From: Linderina pennispora
Taxonomy: Eukaryota > Kickxellomycota > Kickxellomycetes > Kickxellales > Kickxellaceae
Reading direction: 5' to 3'
NCBI RefSeq assembly: GCF_002104995.1
Contig: NW_024468251.1
Location: 62,001 to 126,000, forward strand
DNA length: 64,000 bases
Part shown: positions 42,501-51,688 of the stretch, piece after piece
Layout of the letters: each line of letters begins with the position of its first letter
How positions within the stretch are numbered: the stretch's first letter is position 1
Notes under the pieces: model-generated
Database searches by the model: none
The model's input: the letters and a program-made list of their open reading frames with translations, nothing else
Told to the model about the DNA's origin: nothing
Position numbers and translations under genes: made by a program

Positions 42501-43993
42501 GAGAGCATGGTCATTTTCCATTCATGCAGTCGCCGCATCCGCTCGCTACGCCGCATTACCATCGCCCGCTTGCGTTCCAAGGCCTCCTCCACTGCATTGG
42601 CAAACGGCGACCGGATGTTACGCGGCAACCCACTATCAGCACTTTCTTGGACTGTATCCACTGACTCTGCATCGAGTTTGCCAGGGCTTGCGTCGGTGGC
42701 ACCGGTGGTTGAGCATAGTCCAAATCTATCCCATGAGCCGGAGCAAATAAGCGTGTCGGCCTGGTGGTCTATAGAGAGCGTTGGGACCATCAATGGCGGT
42801 GGTGTTGTAATCCCAGTAGCCACTCGACACACGTCATCCCGACACTCATATGAGGGCGCTGTATACGCTGCCAGATGCTGCTCGGCAAAATACTGGCTGC
42901 TGCCAACCGATCCGGGGCCTAGCAAGCGCCACAGCACCATATCCGACATGACAAAGAACCCCGCGTACACCAGAACCGCACGGTAGCCAGCTGCCGAGCA
43001 CCGCTTCAGGACCTTGAGCGAGAACAGCCCAAAGAACAGCCATTGCACGGCATACGGTCGCGTCATCGGCACCAATGTGCCAGATACGTACATTTGCATG
43101 CGCCACACAAAATCGTCGATCCACAGCTCGCTGCTCAGTATTCGCCGTCGCAGGAGCATGCGCAAACTGCTGTCATCATCCACCAGCTCCGGAAGCATCA
43201 CGGAAGCCCGCAATACAAACGACTCAGAGAACGGCGACCACGGCCGCGCCGTCACCCACGACACCAGCTTGGGCACTGCAGCGCTGGTCAGGAACCAGTC
43301 GGCAAACACCATCGCCAGCCACGCCAGCACCAGCGCCATCAGTGGGTGGCTCCGTGCAAACCCAATCGCTGCAAGGTGCATGCCGCCCTGCTGGCCCGCG
43401 GTCTCGCTCAGCCGGCGGTTACTGCTGGCTGCTGTAGTAGCACTGCCGCCGACAAACGACGGCGCAAACCCGTGAACTGAAGCAGCCTGGATCTCGCCCA
43501 TTCCATGAAACTGCTCCTCGTCGTCCAGCATCAGGTCGCCCACGTTCGCCCTCCTGTGCTCTGCCAGCATTCCGGAATCCTCGCTCTTCTCGCCGTCCGC
43601 CCTCGACGAGGAGCCGCCAAACACCTCGGTTACTTCGGACACGAGCTTCTGCAGCTGCGTCCAGGCGCTCTTCCTTGCCTGACTCGACACTGTCCGGGCT
43701 GGTTGCCTGCCTGGCTCCTCGCTTGTTGTCGCGGGCGTGGCCACGAGATCAGGCGACTGCGACATCATTTGTAGGCGTGGCCACGGAATCTGCCACCCGG
43801 CATCCTGTGCTGCTGCATCTGCCATCCGCTCGGCGTCGGTGTCTGTCGTGCGCTGAAAGAACCCACCCAGTGTTGTCAACAGCGACGGTTGTTGCCCCAA
43901 CGCCTCTTCGCCCTCGGTCCGCGCTGCTGCTGCTTCTGTTGTTGTTGTTGTTGTTTCCTCCTTCTGCCTCGGTCCGTCACCCGAATCCTCCAT
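39584..43993 (-). CDS. Large multi-span membrane protein with C-terminal coiled coil, acrB-like
   Basis: One intact frame of 1469 residues. N-terminal ~200 residues are low-complexity. Hydrophobic spans lie at ~216-238, ~315-330, ~338-358, ~518-536, ~540-558 and ~606-670. An Asp run (501-507) precedes the fourth. Residues 733-744 form a C-x2-C-x4-C-x2-C cluster. A fibronectin-III-like segment lies at ~1125-1180 (VVVRVDGVRWADVELG, YTICVTVCGM). Long coiled coils occupy ~1185-1285 and ~1340-1469. This layout recalls the fungal ubiquitination-network protein acrB/creD-pathway coiled-coil membrane proteins, but I make that link from architecture, not from a clear signature. The C-terminus overlaps nothing and is convergent with AIM25 (47 bases apart). 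Confidence 0.6.
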   Translation of the reverse strand: MEDSGDGPRQKEETTTTTTEAAAARTEGEEALGQQPSLLTTLGGFFQRTTDTDAERMADAAAQDAGWQIPWPRLQMMSQSPDLVATPATTSEEPGRQPARTVSSQARKSAWTQLQKLVSEVTEVFGGSSSRADGEKSEDSGMLAEHRRANVGDLMLDDEEQFHGMGEIQAASVHGFAPSFVGGSATTAASSNRRLSETAGQQGGMHLAAIGFARSHPLMALVLAWLAMVFADWFLTSAAVPKLVSWVTARPWSPFSESFVLRASVMLPELVDDDSSLRMLLRRRILSSELWIDDFVWRMQMYVSGTLVPMTRPYAVQWLFFGLFSLKVLKRCSAAGYRAVLVYAGFFVMSDMVLWRLLGPGSVGSSQYFAEQHLAAYTAPSYECRDDVCRVATGITTPPPLMVPTLSIDHQADTLICSGSWDRFGLCSTTGATDASPGKLDAESVDTVQESADSGLPRNIRSPFANAVEEALERKRAMVMRRSERMRRLHEWKMTMLSGNDDDDDDDTGEISQARNGSRLLPVLATLSVYVVLVWQARGPSWQAVQLVAVLLMLDMALRNGHSSLGGCAGACTKPIRDSSSYMVDSVGAISRCSIWTKAFWNAEQQATLAVLTCIWEVAVGVFRFCGCLLVGSGTSLFPACSGASCLLPIHTISVFALLALREAGYVVHNARAWYATVVRERRRGPYMVARTAGRNTRKITVTSELTAASDAESSDDGKADPGSRAAYARRVCFLCLSGYCERCLLSMEIWPTGNPGNHSHPQSAQGEAGSSGHQREGSVSGSDHGSLMVRRKGLRGPTAGGSAGPGKGGKPAPVAIPTSDPLAVEPANGLPPLRDSLLSLGLLNPALNAPTAPLLAASGGSKRAKALDAWVVSSVAHCPCRSVHGVGPSAFVSRTARQDKQHEFSSPIGTLLPLVQYVRELKSLGLVRPVDPASVVFADEDPASSVLPLIFGRFTVPANPRAVAAANALLASSATSYAQLAQPTANGHTPGSRPFIGAPAGGHGNADSGQVSYRPARILVKPTPLGSVRAPTAGTFRLCLEDIRPQEGVLRVSIAVTPVLAHLLLAHPRTAPTASVCVPASLVSAVAARSRAIHSASLPLAKLPASSASDVADPQFDYTRVQLARSDVVVRVDGVRWADVELGASLNHAILVRGLAVNATYTICVTVCGMRSEELRVVLPSEESVLAKEQRAEQTLQALYVSRLEDVERARAAAVQRLRKLKRELPKQIAHWESELESVRRAIVRQTQAEQRFRKRHGQLEETIAQLNREVEELNQALQEAEPDDATGVADDTDSTVVAQQPAGVFAVLSALDDESTPEVSPKHSRRTSSSSSGSVEAVRVQLAQALSQLRHVEHLVRRAQDMHEDSLQELKQERARWISGLAKINQKIEPADRALEPVRRDLKEVSKRLMVGKSVQGKLERQLGQIDSKDTDGRSDKTAALADRLAKIREALANEKLSIRQLSAGLQ
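42478..42499 (+). repeat. CGT trinucleotide run encoding poly-Asp
   Basis: About seven CGT units inside the acrB-like gene, read on the minus strand as seven Asp residues (501-507). Confidence 0.8.
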
Positions 43994-44676
43994 TAGAAGA
44001 AAAAAAGGACTACAGTATTCTCCTGCTATCAGTCGATAACAGGAAATACTCTAAAGCGTATAACGAACTGCTTTTTTCCTACACAGCACGTACCAGCCCT
44101 CTCTCCCTGTTGAGTAATAAGACGCTCACTGAACTCTCCCCCGTTGGAACAGAACAAAAAGGAACCTCGGTAGGGGACAGCAAAGGGTGTGTGTATATGC
44201 CGCCTATCTGGCTTCGGATAGGCTGTTGTCGGGGGAGCTCTGAGTCTACCGAATGAAAGCTCTAAGCCAGAATGGCCTTTCCAAAAAAGAGAAAAGTAGG
44301 AATTTGAATAGCTTGGAAAAAGAAAGAGAAAGCGTAGAAGAAAAATAATTCACCAGGAAACAGCGAACAGGCAAATCCCTGTCACTGTAGAATCAAAGCC
44401 TTTTTTCGCGGCTGTAGCTCGCAGCGCTTTTACGAATCCCAGCCTGGTTCCGTCCTGTGCAACCCGCTGTGAGAAACGAGCTTTGTAGCCTCGCCTCTTC
44501 CTTGTTCTTGCAGCACGACCGCTTCTTCCACTGATGCTGCGTGGCAAGCGCACGGATGTTTAAAAAGCTCACCACCAGCCGGCGCTTTCCTCATGTGAGC
44601 ACGCTGCCGCGTCATGGACCGAAAAGAAAAATTTAGTTCCAAAACAGGCAAACGAAGAGTCTGTTCTTCTTTCTTG
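43994..44676. other. Intergenic region between the large membrane protein and YKT6
   Basis: Promoter of the minus-strand large gene and 3' region of YKT6. Only short frames; nothing recognised. Confidence 0.5.
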
Positions 44677-45368
44677 TTACATGACGATACAGCACGCATT
44701 AGTCTTCTTGGCCGTCTTGTAGAACATCTTCGACTGGTCCGACAGCTGGTTCGACCGGTCAACCAGGGACTCGAGCTTCTCGCCGCGCTCCAGAATCCCC
44801 TCGATTGTCTTGTGCAGCACCACCTTCGTCTCATCCAGCTCCTGCTGCACCCGCATGATATTGTCCGCCTGCTTCGGGTCCTGGTACTTGCGGACGTAGT
44901 CGTCCAGCGCCGGGAACGCAATCTTGTCGGCGCTCGCGATCCGCTCCGCATTGAATTCCTTCGTGAACTCGTCCAGGATCTTGGCCACCAGCGACAGTGC
45001 CACGCGCGCCGGGTACTCCTTGTCCGTCACCGCCACGCTCGACAGCCCGCCTGGTTGCCGGTACACGTATGCCACGTAGTTGTCCTGGTCCACGCCCTGC
45101 CGCTGCCCGTCCTGCGTGCGCTCTGCCACCGTTGTTGCGAAGAAGTTCATGAACTCCTGGATGCTAAGCTTGCAGATGTCCGGAGTTGTTAGTTGCTGGG
45201 AATGTGCTTTCTGCATCTCGCGGCTCTCTGCCTCTTCGAATTTCGCCTCCCAATTGTTTCTTACCTTCCGCGCTGGAAGAAGCTGAACGATGACAGGTCG
45301 CTGGCAGTGGCGAGTGGCACGCTGGGCGTCGGTGTGGTGCGAACAACGGACAAATGGAAGACCTTCAT
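44677..45368 (-). CDS. YKT6: R-SNARE YKT6, one intron
   Basis: Lipid-anchored longin R-SNARE acting in ER-Golgi, vacuolar and autophagic fusion. Exon 1 is 45265-45368 (MKVFHLSVVRTTPTPS ... FSFFQRG). A 101-base intron, 45164-45264, has donor GTAAGA, branch CTAAC and acceptor TTAG. Exon 2 is 44677-45163. The split Ser codon restores FFQRGSIQEFMNFFATTVAERT, matching the family longin fold. Total 196 residues, close to yeast's 200. The SNARE motif has VQQELDETKVVLHKTIEGIL with the zero-layer Arg in LERGEKLE. The end CCIVM has the double Cys for palmitoylation and prenylation. An in-frame Met at 45216 is only inside the intron and should not be used as the start. Confidence 0.96.
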
Positions 45369-45588
45369 TGGGAGTAAGAAAATAGGCTGGAATATGTAAA
45401 AATGCGAAGAGTTGAAGAAAAGGAGGAGTTTAGAAAAATGGCTGGAGCTTGGCGATCACACCTGAAAAAAGAAAAACGTCCCGCGAAGCTGGACAAGGCC
45501 CAAGCGTCATTTCTCTCAGCCGTCATCGGCAGACAAGAAGGGGGCTTTTATTTATCACAGCAGCCTGCCAAATCCCTCAGGCGCATTT

Positions 45589-46455
45589 TCAAAGACAGAA
45601 CATTATATTGCTGATAGTCGTGGTAGGGATCCCGCCCAGACACGGCAGGCTCCGAAGCTCGTGCATAGTCTGGCCGGTTGCCCACTCCACAGCTGTACCC
45701 AGGCCGAGCAGCCCGGCAATGGCCATCGCCCACCTCAGCGCCTTGCGGTCATCGATCTGGTCCAGAATCTGCGAGCCCCGCACCCTCATCACGCCATTCC
45801 GGGCCAAGCAGTGCTGGTCCATGGACCAAGACTCGGAGAAGCTAATGGCCCTCGAGCAGGACGACGCGAACCGGCAGTTTGTGCATGCTAAGGCGCGCGC
45901 ACTGGCGAATCTCCTGTCGGCAGTCCCCTGCTTACCTAATCCAGCAGGCATGCTCGGCCGGTGCTTGCCCAAAACACCTACAGCCTGTGTTCCCAAAAAC
46001 CGATGTAGGTCGGCCGGACTGATCTCGAGCTCAATCGTTTTTCCGCCAGCCCTGGGCTCGTCCCGCACTGACAGAATCCGGGACACGTGCAGCTTCTGGG
46101 AGTCCTCTGTGGGCTGTGTAATGGGCTGTGTGCTCTGTGACAATGTCTCGACCATGCCGGTGGCGACCTCGACAGCGCTTTGCAGGTCGCGTAGTAGCTC
46201 CTCGGTTTCCTCGGCTGGGGTTTTAGGGGGCTCGTATTCTTTGCTTCCGGCGTCTTTCAGAATGTACTGGATTTCGTCCATGATCTGCGGGGTCATCGGG
46301 TCTGCCAGTAGTTCAGGGTACCCAGTGTGGAAGCTCTCTGTGGCGGATGTAGTGGTGGTGCTTCGCATCATAGGCGCAAGCACGCTGGCGAACCGCAACC
46401 CGTGGGCGGTGATCCGGGGAGCTATGTTGCGCAGGGTCTGGTTCAAAAGGCTCAT
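45589..46455 (-). CDS. Orphan mitochondrial membrane protein A (paralogue of the gene at 50787)
   Basis: 288 residues from the ATG at 46455; ten more codons are open upstream. No known family recognised. The N-terminus (MSLLNQTLRNIAPRITAHGLRFASVLA) is Arg-rich, lacks acidic residues and fits a mitochondrial presequence. MDEIQYIL (59-66) and a helical Glu/Leu segment (~73-102) follow, then a Cys-containing segment (ACTNCRFASSC) and a hydrophobic C-terminal segment (ALRWAMAIAGLLGLG). The presequence block, the EIQYIL block, the helix and the C-terminal span align with the gene at 50787. A possible 48-base in-frame intron (45888-45935, GTAAGC to TTAG) would remove 16 residues; both forms stay open. 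Confidence 0.6.
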   Translation of the reverse strand: MSLLNQTLRNIAPRITAHGLRFASVLAPMMRSTTTTSATESFHTGYPELLADPMTPQIMDEIQYILKDAGSKEYEPPKTPAEETEELLRDLQSAVEVATGMVETLSQSTQPITQPTEDSQKLHVSRILSVRDEPRAGGKTIELEISPADLHRFLGTQAVGVLGKHRPSMPAGLGKQGTADRRFASARALACTNCRFASSCSRAISFSESWSMDQHCLARNGVMRVRGSQILDQIDDRKALRWAMAIAGLLGLGTAVEWATGQTMHELRSLPCLGGIPTTTISNIMFCL

Positions 46456-47214
46456 ATTATGTGCAGGCTGGAGAATAGTGAACAAATGAACAGGGTAAAA
46501 ACAGAAAATGTATGGCCGGGAGATGAAGGGGGAATGCTATCATTCTGGTAGATGGCAGGCTGCGGGGAGGAGCAAGCCGCATTTATATCGCACGGCTGTT
46601 GTTCCTTGGGATTCTGTTACTATCGCGCACCCATCGGCCAAGAGTCTGCTTGCAAGAAAGAGCCATTAAAGGACGATCCGCCAGGTGGTCTGACAGCTAA
46701 AAAGAACCCATTGAAAGGAGAACGGTGATTTCCAGCAGGTGGCGTGATGTCCTTCCCCCAAGAGACGGGAGCAAGTCCGGCGGGGGATACCACTCATCGC
46801 TTTCCAGAATCCTCCTAGCGCAGGGAGTTAACCGAGAATGCAGGCGGCGAGCATTGCAAGATTATCTTTTAAGTTTTAGGGTAGCACGGCTCGGCAATAT
46901 GGATCGCGCAGCCAAGCCACAGGGTATGTGGATACTGGCAAAGCAGGCCAGCAGGTTTTCCTTTGTGCCAGCGTGTAGATCCGAACAAGTACAAAATGTC
47001 GGTTTTTGGAAGGAGAAAAAGGATGGGCCATTCTGTCTCTTGTTGTCATAACAAGCAACATAGCCTGGGGTGCAATACGGAAAGAACGACGTGTGCGGAT
47101 CAGCACCAGGAACTTCTTTCACCTCCACTATTTTTGCTAACCACAGTTTTTCTAATCAATTTTATTGCTCGCATTCTTTCCACTCGCCTCGTAATAATAG
47201 CCCACTAACAGCTA
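46456..47214. other. Divergent intergenic region
   Basis: About 760 bases between divergent genes (orphan A and the TPR/metallohydrolase gene). A minus-strand TATA-like ATATAAATG lies at ~46580, 125 bases from the orphan-A start. No gene seen; a 108-codon frame at 46725-47051 lacks protein-like features. Confidence 0.45.
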
Positions 47215-50200
47215 ATGTCCACACATGGCCAGCATCACATATATGCCAGCCCTGCAGCATCACAGTCAAGCACGCATCGCACAGCCTCGCTCGACATGGG
47301 CACGATGCACGGCAACAGCTCAATGGACTCGATCTGCTCGGTCGAGATGAGCCGCGAGGCGATCTCGCGCACGACGTTTTCGCGGCGGCCGTTTTCGACC
47401 GAGGGCCAGAAGCAGCGGCGCGACTACCGGCTGCCAAAGAGCCTTCGGCCGACGTCCATGTTCCATTTGAAGCTCCGGTACGACATGCCGTGGAGGGCGT
47501 CGGAGCGGCCGGCGGATCTGGGGGCTAGGATCGAGTGCCAGTGCAGCGACCAGGACTGCGCGACATGCGGGCTGGATATTGCAGATATGTGGAGTAATTA
47601 CGAGCGGGCGGTGGCGGCCAGGCAAGGTAAAGTAGCTCGAGGGGGAGGCGCTTACTGCTGTAATTGGCTTTCTTTTGGAACGGAAAAAAGAGCGTAATTG
47701 CAATTCTGGCTTTTGCGCTGGTGTCCGGTTTCGATTATTTGTCGGCGTTGTATTTAGAGTCTGGGTGCTGCTGCAGAATGGCCCAGGAGCGTTTGTGCTG
47801 ACTTTTTTCTCTTTCTCTCTCTCTCCCTGTGCAAGCTATTATTATTATTAGACGGCAGCGTATCTGCAGAAAACCTGCTTTCGCCGCCGGCGTTTTTACG
47901 TCTATTTCACCAAAACAACAAACCGTGCATCCCGCTGCCGACAAACAACCACCTGCTGATTGAACCGGCAAGCAGCGACAGTGGCGTGGGCGAACACCAA
48001 ACAACGAAAACACCAAACACCTCAACGGCAACAATCGCGCAGCTAATGGTCGGTCTGACCGACGAGTTCCTGGGCGGCAGCAATGCTCCAGCAAAGTCGC
48101 CATCCAGCAAGCGGCTGTCAGTCGAGATTGTGTCCGGCGACGCCAAGCAGGGGGATAGGGCACACGCGGCGGAGGAGTTTCCTGTGCTGGGCCGGTTCAG
48201 CCCGCCGAACGAGCCGCAGTCCGACGCCCTGTCGTTCCGCACGGCCCTGTCATCCTTGCCAGCACAGTCACCGGCCAGCTCCATAAACGAGCTGGCAGCA
48301 GACCCGGCACTTGATGACAGTCCTGTGCCGCCAATGGGCACGGTGACGCAGCAGCTCAGCATGATGCAGGTGCTGAGCCAGACACCCGAGCCGGTCATCT
48401 ACTCGGTGTCGCCGCAGTCGCAGAAATCGGTTCCGGTAGTAGAGCGGGCCAGGCGGGCCCGCCACCCGGTGTACCGGTTCGGCGCTTTGGCCAACGAGAC
48501 GTTCGAGCAAGGCAAGCACGAGAACGCCCATGAGCTGTACTCCTGGGCGCTGCTTTTGCTGAGCCCGCGCGCAGGCACTACGGCCCGGGAGATGCTGGCA
48601 TCGGAGCCCACGCGCAAGCAGCTGGCCAGACTCGGGTGGAAATGCGAGGAGGCGTGCATGTCGCCCAGATCGTCCATCAGCAGCCAGCCGGGCAACACAG
48701 CAGTGAGAAGGTCATGGCTGAAGCTCCCGCGCCGCAGCAAGCCGACTGTCATTGACCAGCCGCTGCCGGCGGCCGTGGGCTGTGGCCGGTACGAGTTCTC
48801 GCAGGCGCTGTTGAGCCAGGTCGAGGATGAAGTCAGGCGCAAGAGCGATGTCGAGAGGGCGCTGGAGATCTTGGAGGGCGGAAGGGCCGTCAGCAGCGAG
48901 GCGGCGGATCCGTGGGTTATGGAGGACGAGGAAGAGCGCAGCGAAGTGTGCGCGCTTCTCTACAGCAACCGTTCGGCGGCGGCATTCGCCCTAGGCAAAT
49001 ACACGGCGGCCATCAGTGACGCCGAAAAGTCCATTGCGATGCGTCCGGAATGGGCAAAGGTAAGCCGGGGGGTCATGCGGGAGCGTTGGCGTAACTTTTT
49101 CTCATCTGCACACTGGGACAAAATGGGTTTTGCTGCGTAGGGCTATTTCCGCAAGGCCGAGGCATTGCTGGCCTTGGCGCGCGTGCGTGACGCCTACGGG
49201 TTTTATAAGCAGGCGGTGGCGATGGAGCCGAATGATCCGCATGTGCGGGTGAGCTGCGAGCGGGCGCGCATTATGGCCAGGAACGAGGAGATGGGGCTGC
49301 GCGTGATCCAGCTGCTGCCGGGCAGAGACATTGCGCTGAAGCCGAAAGGGCTGCATCCGATACGCAGCAAGATTTTCGAGTTCGCCGTGGGCATGCAAAA
49401 CTACATATATCTGGTGGTGGACAGCGACACGCGCAAGTGCATAGTGGTTGATGCGGTAAGTGATATGTGCACGAGCTTATTAAAGAGCAGGCATGTGCAT
49501 GGCACCCATGCTTGCTCGTCCACGAGGGCGCAGTGCTTGGATACAGGTGGAGGTTTGCCGCTGGTCTGTGCTCTTGAAACATGCCGAAGAGAAAAAGCGA
49601 TCGGCTGGTCATGCCCCGAAGGTCGCATTGCCCAAATGGAAAAAAACAACTCAGAGTCCAAGAACGTGACCAAGAACAAAACCAGCTAACCCCCGCCGAT
49701 CACCACTTCTGCTACATCACTTTCTGCGCTAGTGCTGGGACGTCGACGGGATTCTGGCAGTGATTGAGCGCGAGCAGCTGCTGCTGGCGGCGGCAGCGAT
49801 CACGCACGGGCACTTTGACCACACAGGCGGGATTCCGCCAGCGCCCTTCTCGTCCCTGCGGATCCGCGTCACCGGCGTTGGCGAGCTGAAGCGACGGCTG
49901 CCGCACCTCCCCCTGCTGGTGCATCCGCTGGACATGCCCGAGGTGGCCGCGTCGAACCCGCAGCTCAAGCCGCAGCACTTCACGCCCACGCCCAACGGCT
50001 TCACGTTCCGGCTAGGCCAGCGCACCGAGGTTAAATTCATGCACACCCCGGGCCACACGCCCGGCAGCCAGTGCCTGCTGGTCAACGAGTGCAGGCTGTT
50101 TAGCGGCGACACGCTGTTCCCGGGCAGCTGCGGCAGGGTCGATCTGAAGGGCGGGTCGATGGCCGATATGGTCGAGAGCCTGCAGACCAGGCTGAGCGCT

Positions 50201-50356
50201 GTCGCCGACGCTACCATTGTCTATCCCGGCCACGAGTATGGCGGCGAGTGGACCAGCATTGGCAGGGAGAAAAAGAGAGGGTTTCTTCGGCCAGTCGGCA
50301 CCGCGGGCTCGGCTCAGGACAAGTGGGGGAGGCTTGACGACGGACCCTGCCGATAG
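47215..50356 (+). CDS. TPR-metallo-beta-lactamase fusion protein, four exons
   Basis: Predicted 852-residue protein. Exons are 47215-47626, 47852-49059, 49141-49455 and 49733-50356; the three introns (225, 81 and 277 bases) have GT-AG ends, keep the frame exactly and have branch-like CTGAC, GTAAC and CTAAC. The first ~340 residues are Ser-rich and low-complexity, with RRDYRLPKSLRPTSMFHLKL early. TPR-like helices lie at ~345-375 and ~500-600 (LYSNRSAAAFALGKYTAAIS, YFRKAEALLAL). The MBL domain (~615-852) has VVDACWDVDGIL, THGHFDH (His670, His672, Asp674, His675), HTPGHTPG, FSGDTLFPGSCG and YPGHEYGG. These are the ligands of a binuclear zinc hydrolase of glyoxalase-II-like type. The substrate is unknown. 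Confidence 0.85.
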
Positions 50357-50679
50357 CGCCCCCCGGCTGGCCAGGTTGACTCGGTTTGTTGTCTATTAGG
50401 CACGCAGAGTTCCGCGTTTTTCTTTTGTGTTTGTGCTTGCTGTCAAATCCGAGAGTTTCGGTATTTTTTTTTTGCGGCTTCCCTTTGACTGCGGGAAGCG
50501 CATGACCACTGAATGAAAAATGTAGAGAAATCATGCCCCAAGATATTTCTGTTTGCCGGGCAATGATAGGCGTGTAGACGAATCAAAAGCCCCTGTCGCC
50601 CAGGCTTTTCTCCTTCCAGTGGGGTGATGAGCCAAAAATATTTCTTACAGTCCCGCCTATAGCGTGGAAAAGGCTGCCT

Positions 50680-50690
50680 ATAAAGGACCG
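50680..50690 (+). promoter_or_regulatory. TATA box of orphan mitochondrial protein B
   Basis: CTATAAAGG lies about 105 bases upstream of the ATG at 50787 in an otherwise gene-free gap after the metallohydrolase gene. Confidence 0.5.
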
Positions 50691-50786
50691 GCTCCGTCCT
50701 CTTCCCAGCATTCTATGACTCGCTTTTGTTTTTCATTTCACACAACCTAAGCACCCACACTACTATACCCATTACTACGCCTAATA

Positions 50787-51443
50787 ATGTCGCAGTTTAC
50801 TCGCACAGCCCTTTCCCTGCCCCGCCTCACACCAGGCCGCCAGGGCCGGCGGTTCGCCAGCGTGCTGGCCACCCACCACACACCCAGGGGCACGGGGATT
50901 CCGCCGCTGGGCGGCATGGCGCCAACACAAGCAAAGAAGCCGTATGCGTTCCGGCACCAGGGCCCGATGCCGGAGGCGCCGCAGGCGCTGGACCGTCTGC
51001 AGTTTATCCTGGGGCAGAAGCCGCTGGAGTCGCCGGTGGCGAAGCGGGCAGAGGTGCGGACGGCAGCCGAGGCGCGGGAGCGCGCGCGGCAGCAGCTGGA
51101 GGAGCTGCATATGGTGGTGCAGAATGCGTCGAGCGTGATGAGCGCGCTGTCGCGGGCGTCGGAGAAATACCTGCAGCCCAAGAGCGAAGATGGAGCGATC
51201 GGGCAGACTGGGGGAAAGGTGGAGCAGAGGCAGGCGGATGCAGGCAGCACAAAGATAGTGCAGTGCGTGGGCGGGGAGATCGCCAAGGCGCCGGAGAGCA
51301 AGCGTGTGGAAAGCACGGCGGCGGTTGCGACGGCGGGCAGCTGGAGCGCGGTGCAGCAGCAGAAGGTGGCGAGGATTCTGCTGGCGGTGCTGCTTAGCGG
51401 CAGCAGCCTTAGTCTGTTCGTCACCCAGACCATGGGCCTCTGA
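50787..51443 (+). CDS. Orphan mitochondrial membrane protein B (paralogue of the gene at 45589)
   Basis: 218 residues, no known family recognised. The N-terminus MSQFTRTALSLPRLTPGRQG is basic and hydroxylated, and RFASVLA (22-28) stands at the same position as in orphan protein A (21-27). LDRLQFIL (68-75) matches MDEIQYIL of A. A charged amphipathic helix follows (~85-125), then a variable polar stretch. One C-terminal membrane segment (KVARILLAVLLSGSSLSLF) ends in TQTMGL. This is the layout of a small inner- or outer-membrane mitochondrial protein with one C-terminal span. The two paralogues are 4.3 kb apart on opposite strands and share only ~25-30% of aligned residues by eye. Confidence 0.62.
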   Translation: MSQFTRTALSLPRLTPGRQGRRFASVLATHHTPRGTGIPPLGGMAPTQAKKPYAFRHQGPMPEAPQALDRLQFILGQKPLESPVAKRAEVRTAAEARERARQQLEELHMVVQNASSVMSALSRASEKYLQPKSEDGAIGQTGGKVEQRQADAGSTKIVQCVGGEIAKAPESKRVESTAAVATAGSWSAVQQQKVARILLAVLLSGSSLSLFVTQTMGL

Positions 51444-51688
51444 GGCCCCCTCTCCTTCTCTCTCTTTGCAATTAGACCACATATTCGTTTTTTCTTTGTA
51501 CTTTTTCTCTTTAAAATCCATAGACCAGAACCATCTTGTCGCGGAGCCTGTGAAACGTGCGTTGCCCCTCGGACCCCGCAGATCGCCTTGGCTGTGGCGT
51601 GACAAGGCGATTTTTTACGGCTAGCTTATCACGTTTATTTCTCGTAGTAATCAGAGTTTTATTTTTGCATTCTGCACGGCTTACCGAA

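Noticed and set aside
46725-47051. A 108-codon frame between orphan A and the TPR/metallohydrolase gene
   Set aside because: Arg-rich, no domain, and it occupies what should be a divergent promoter.
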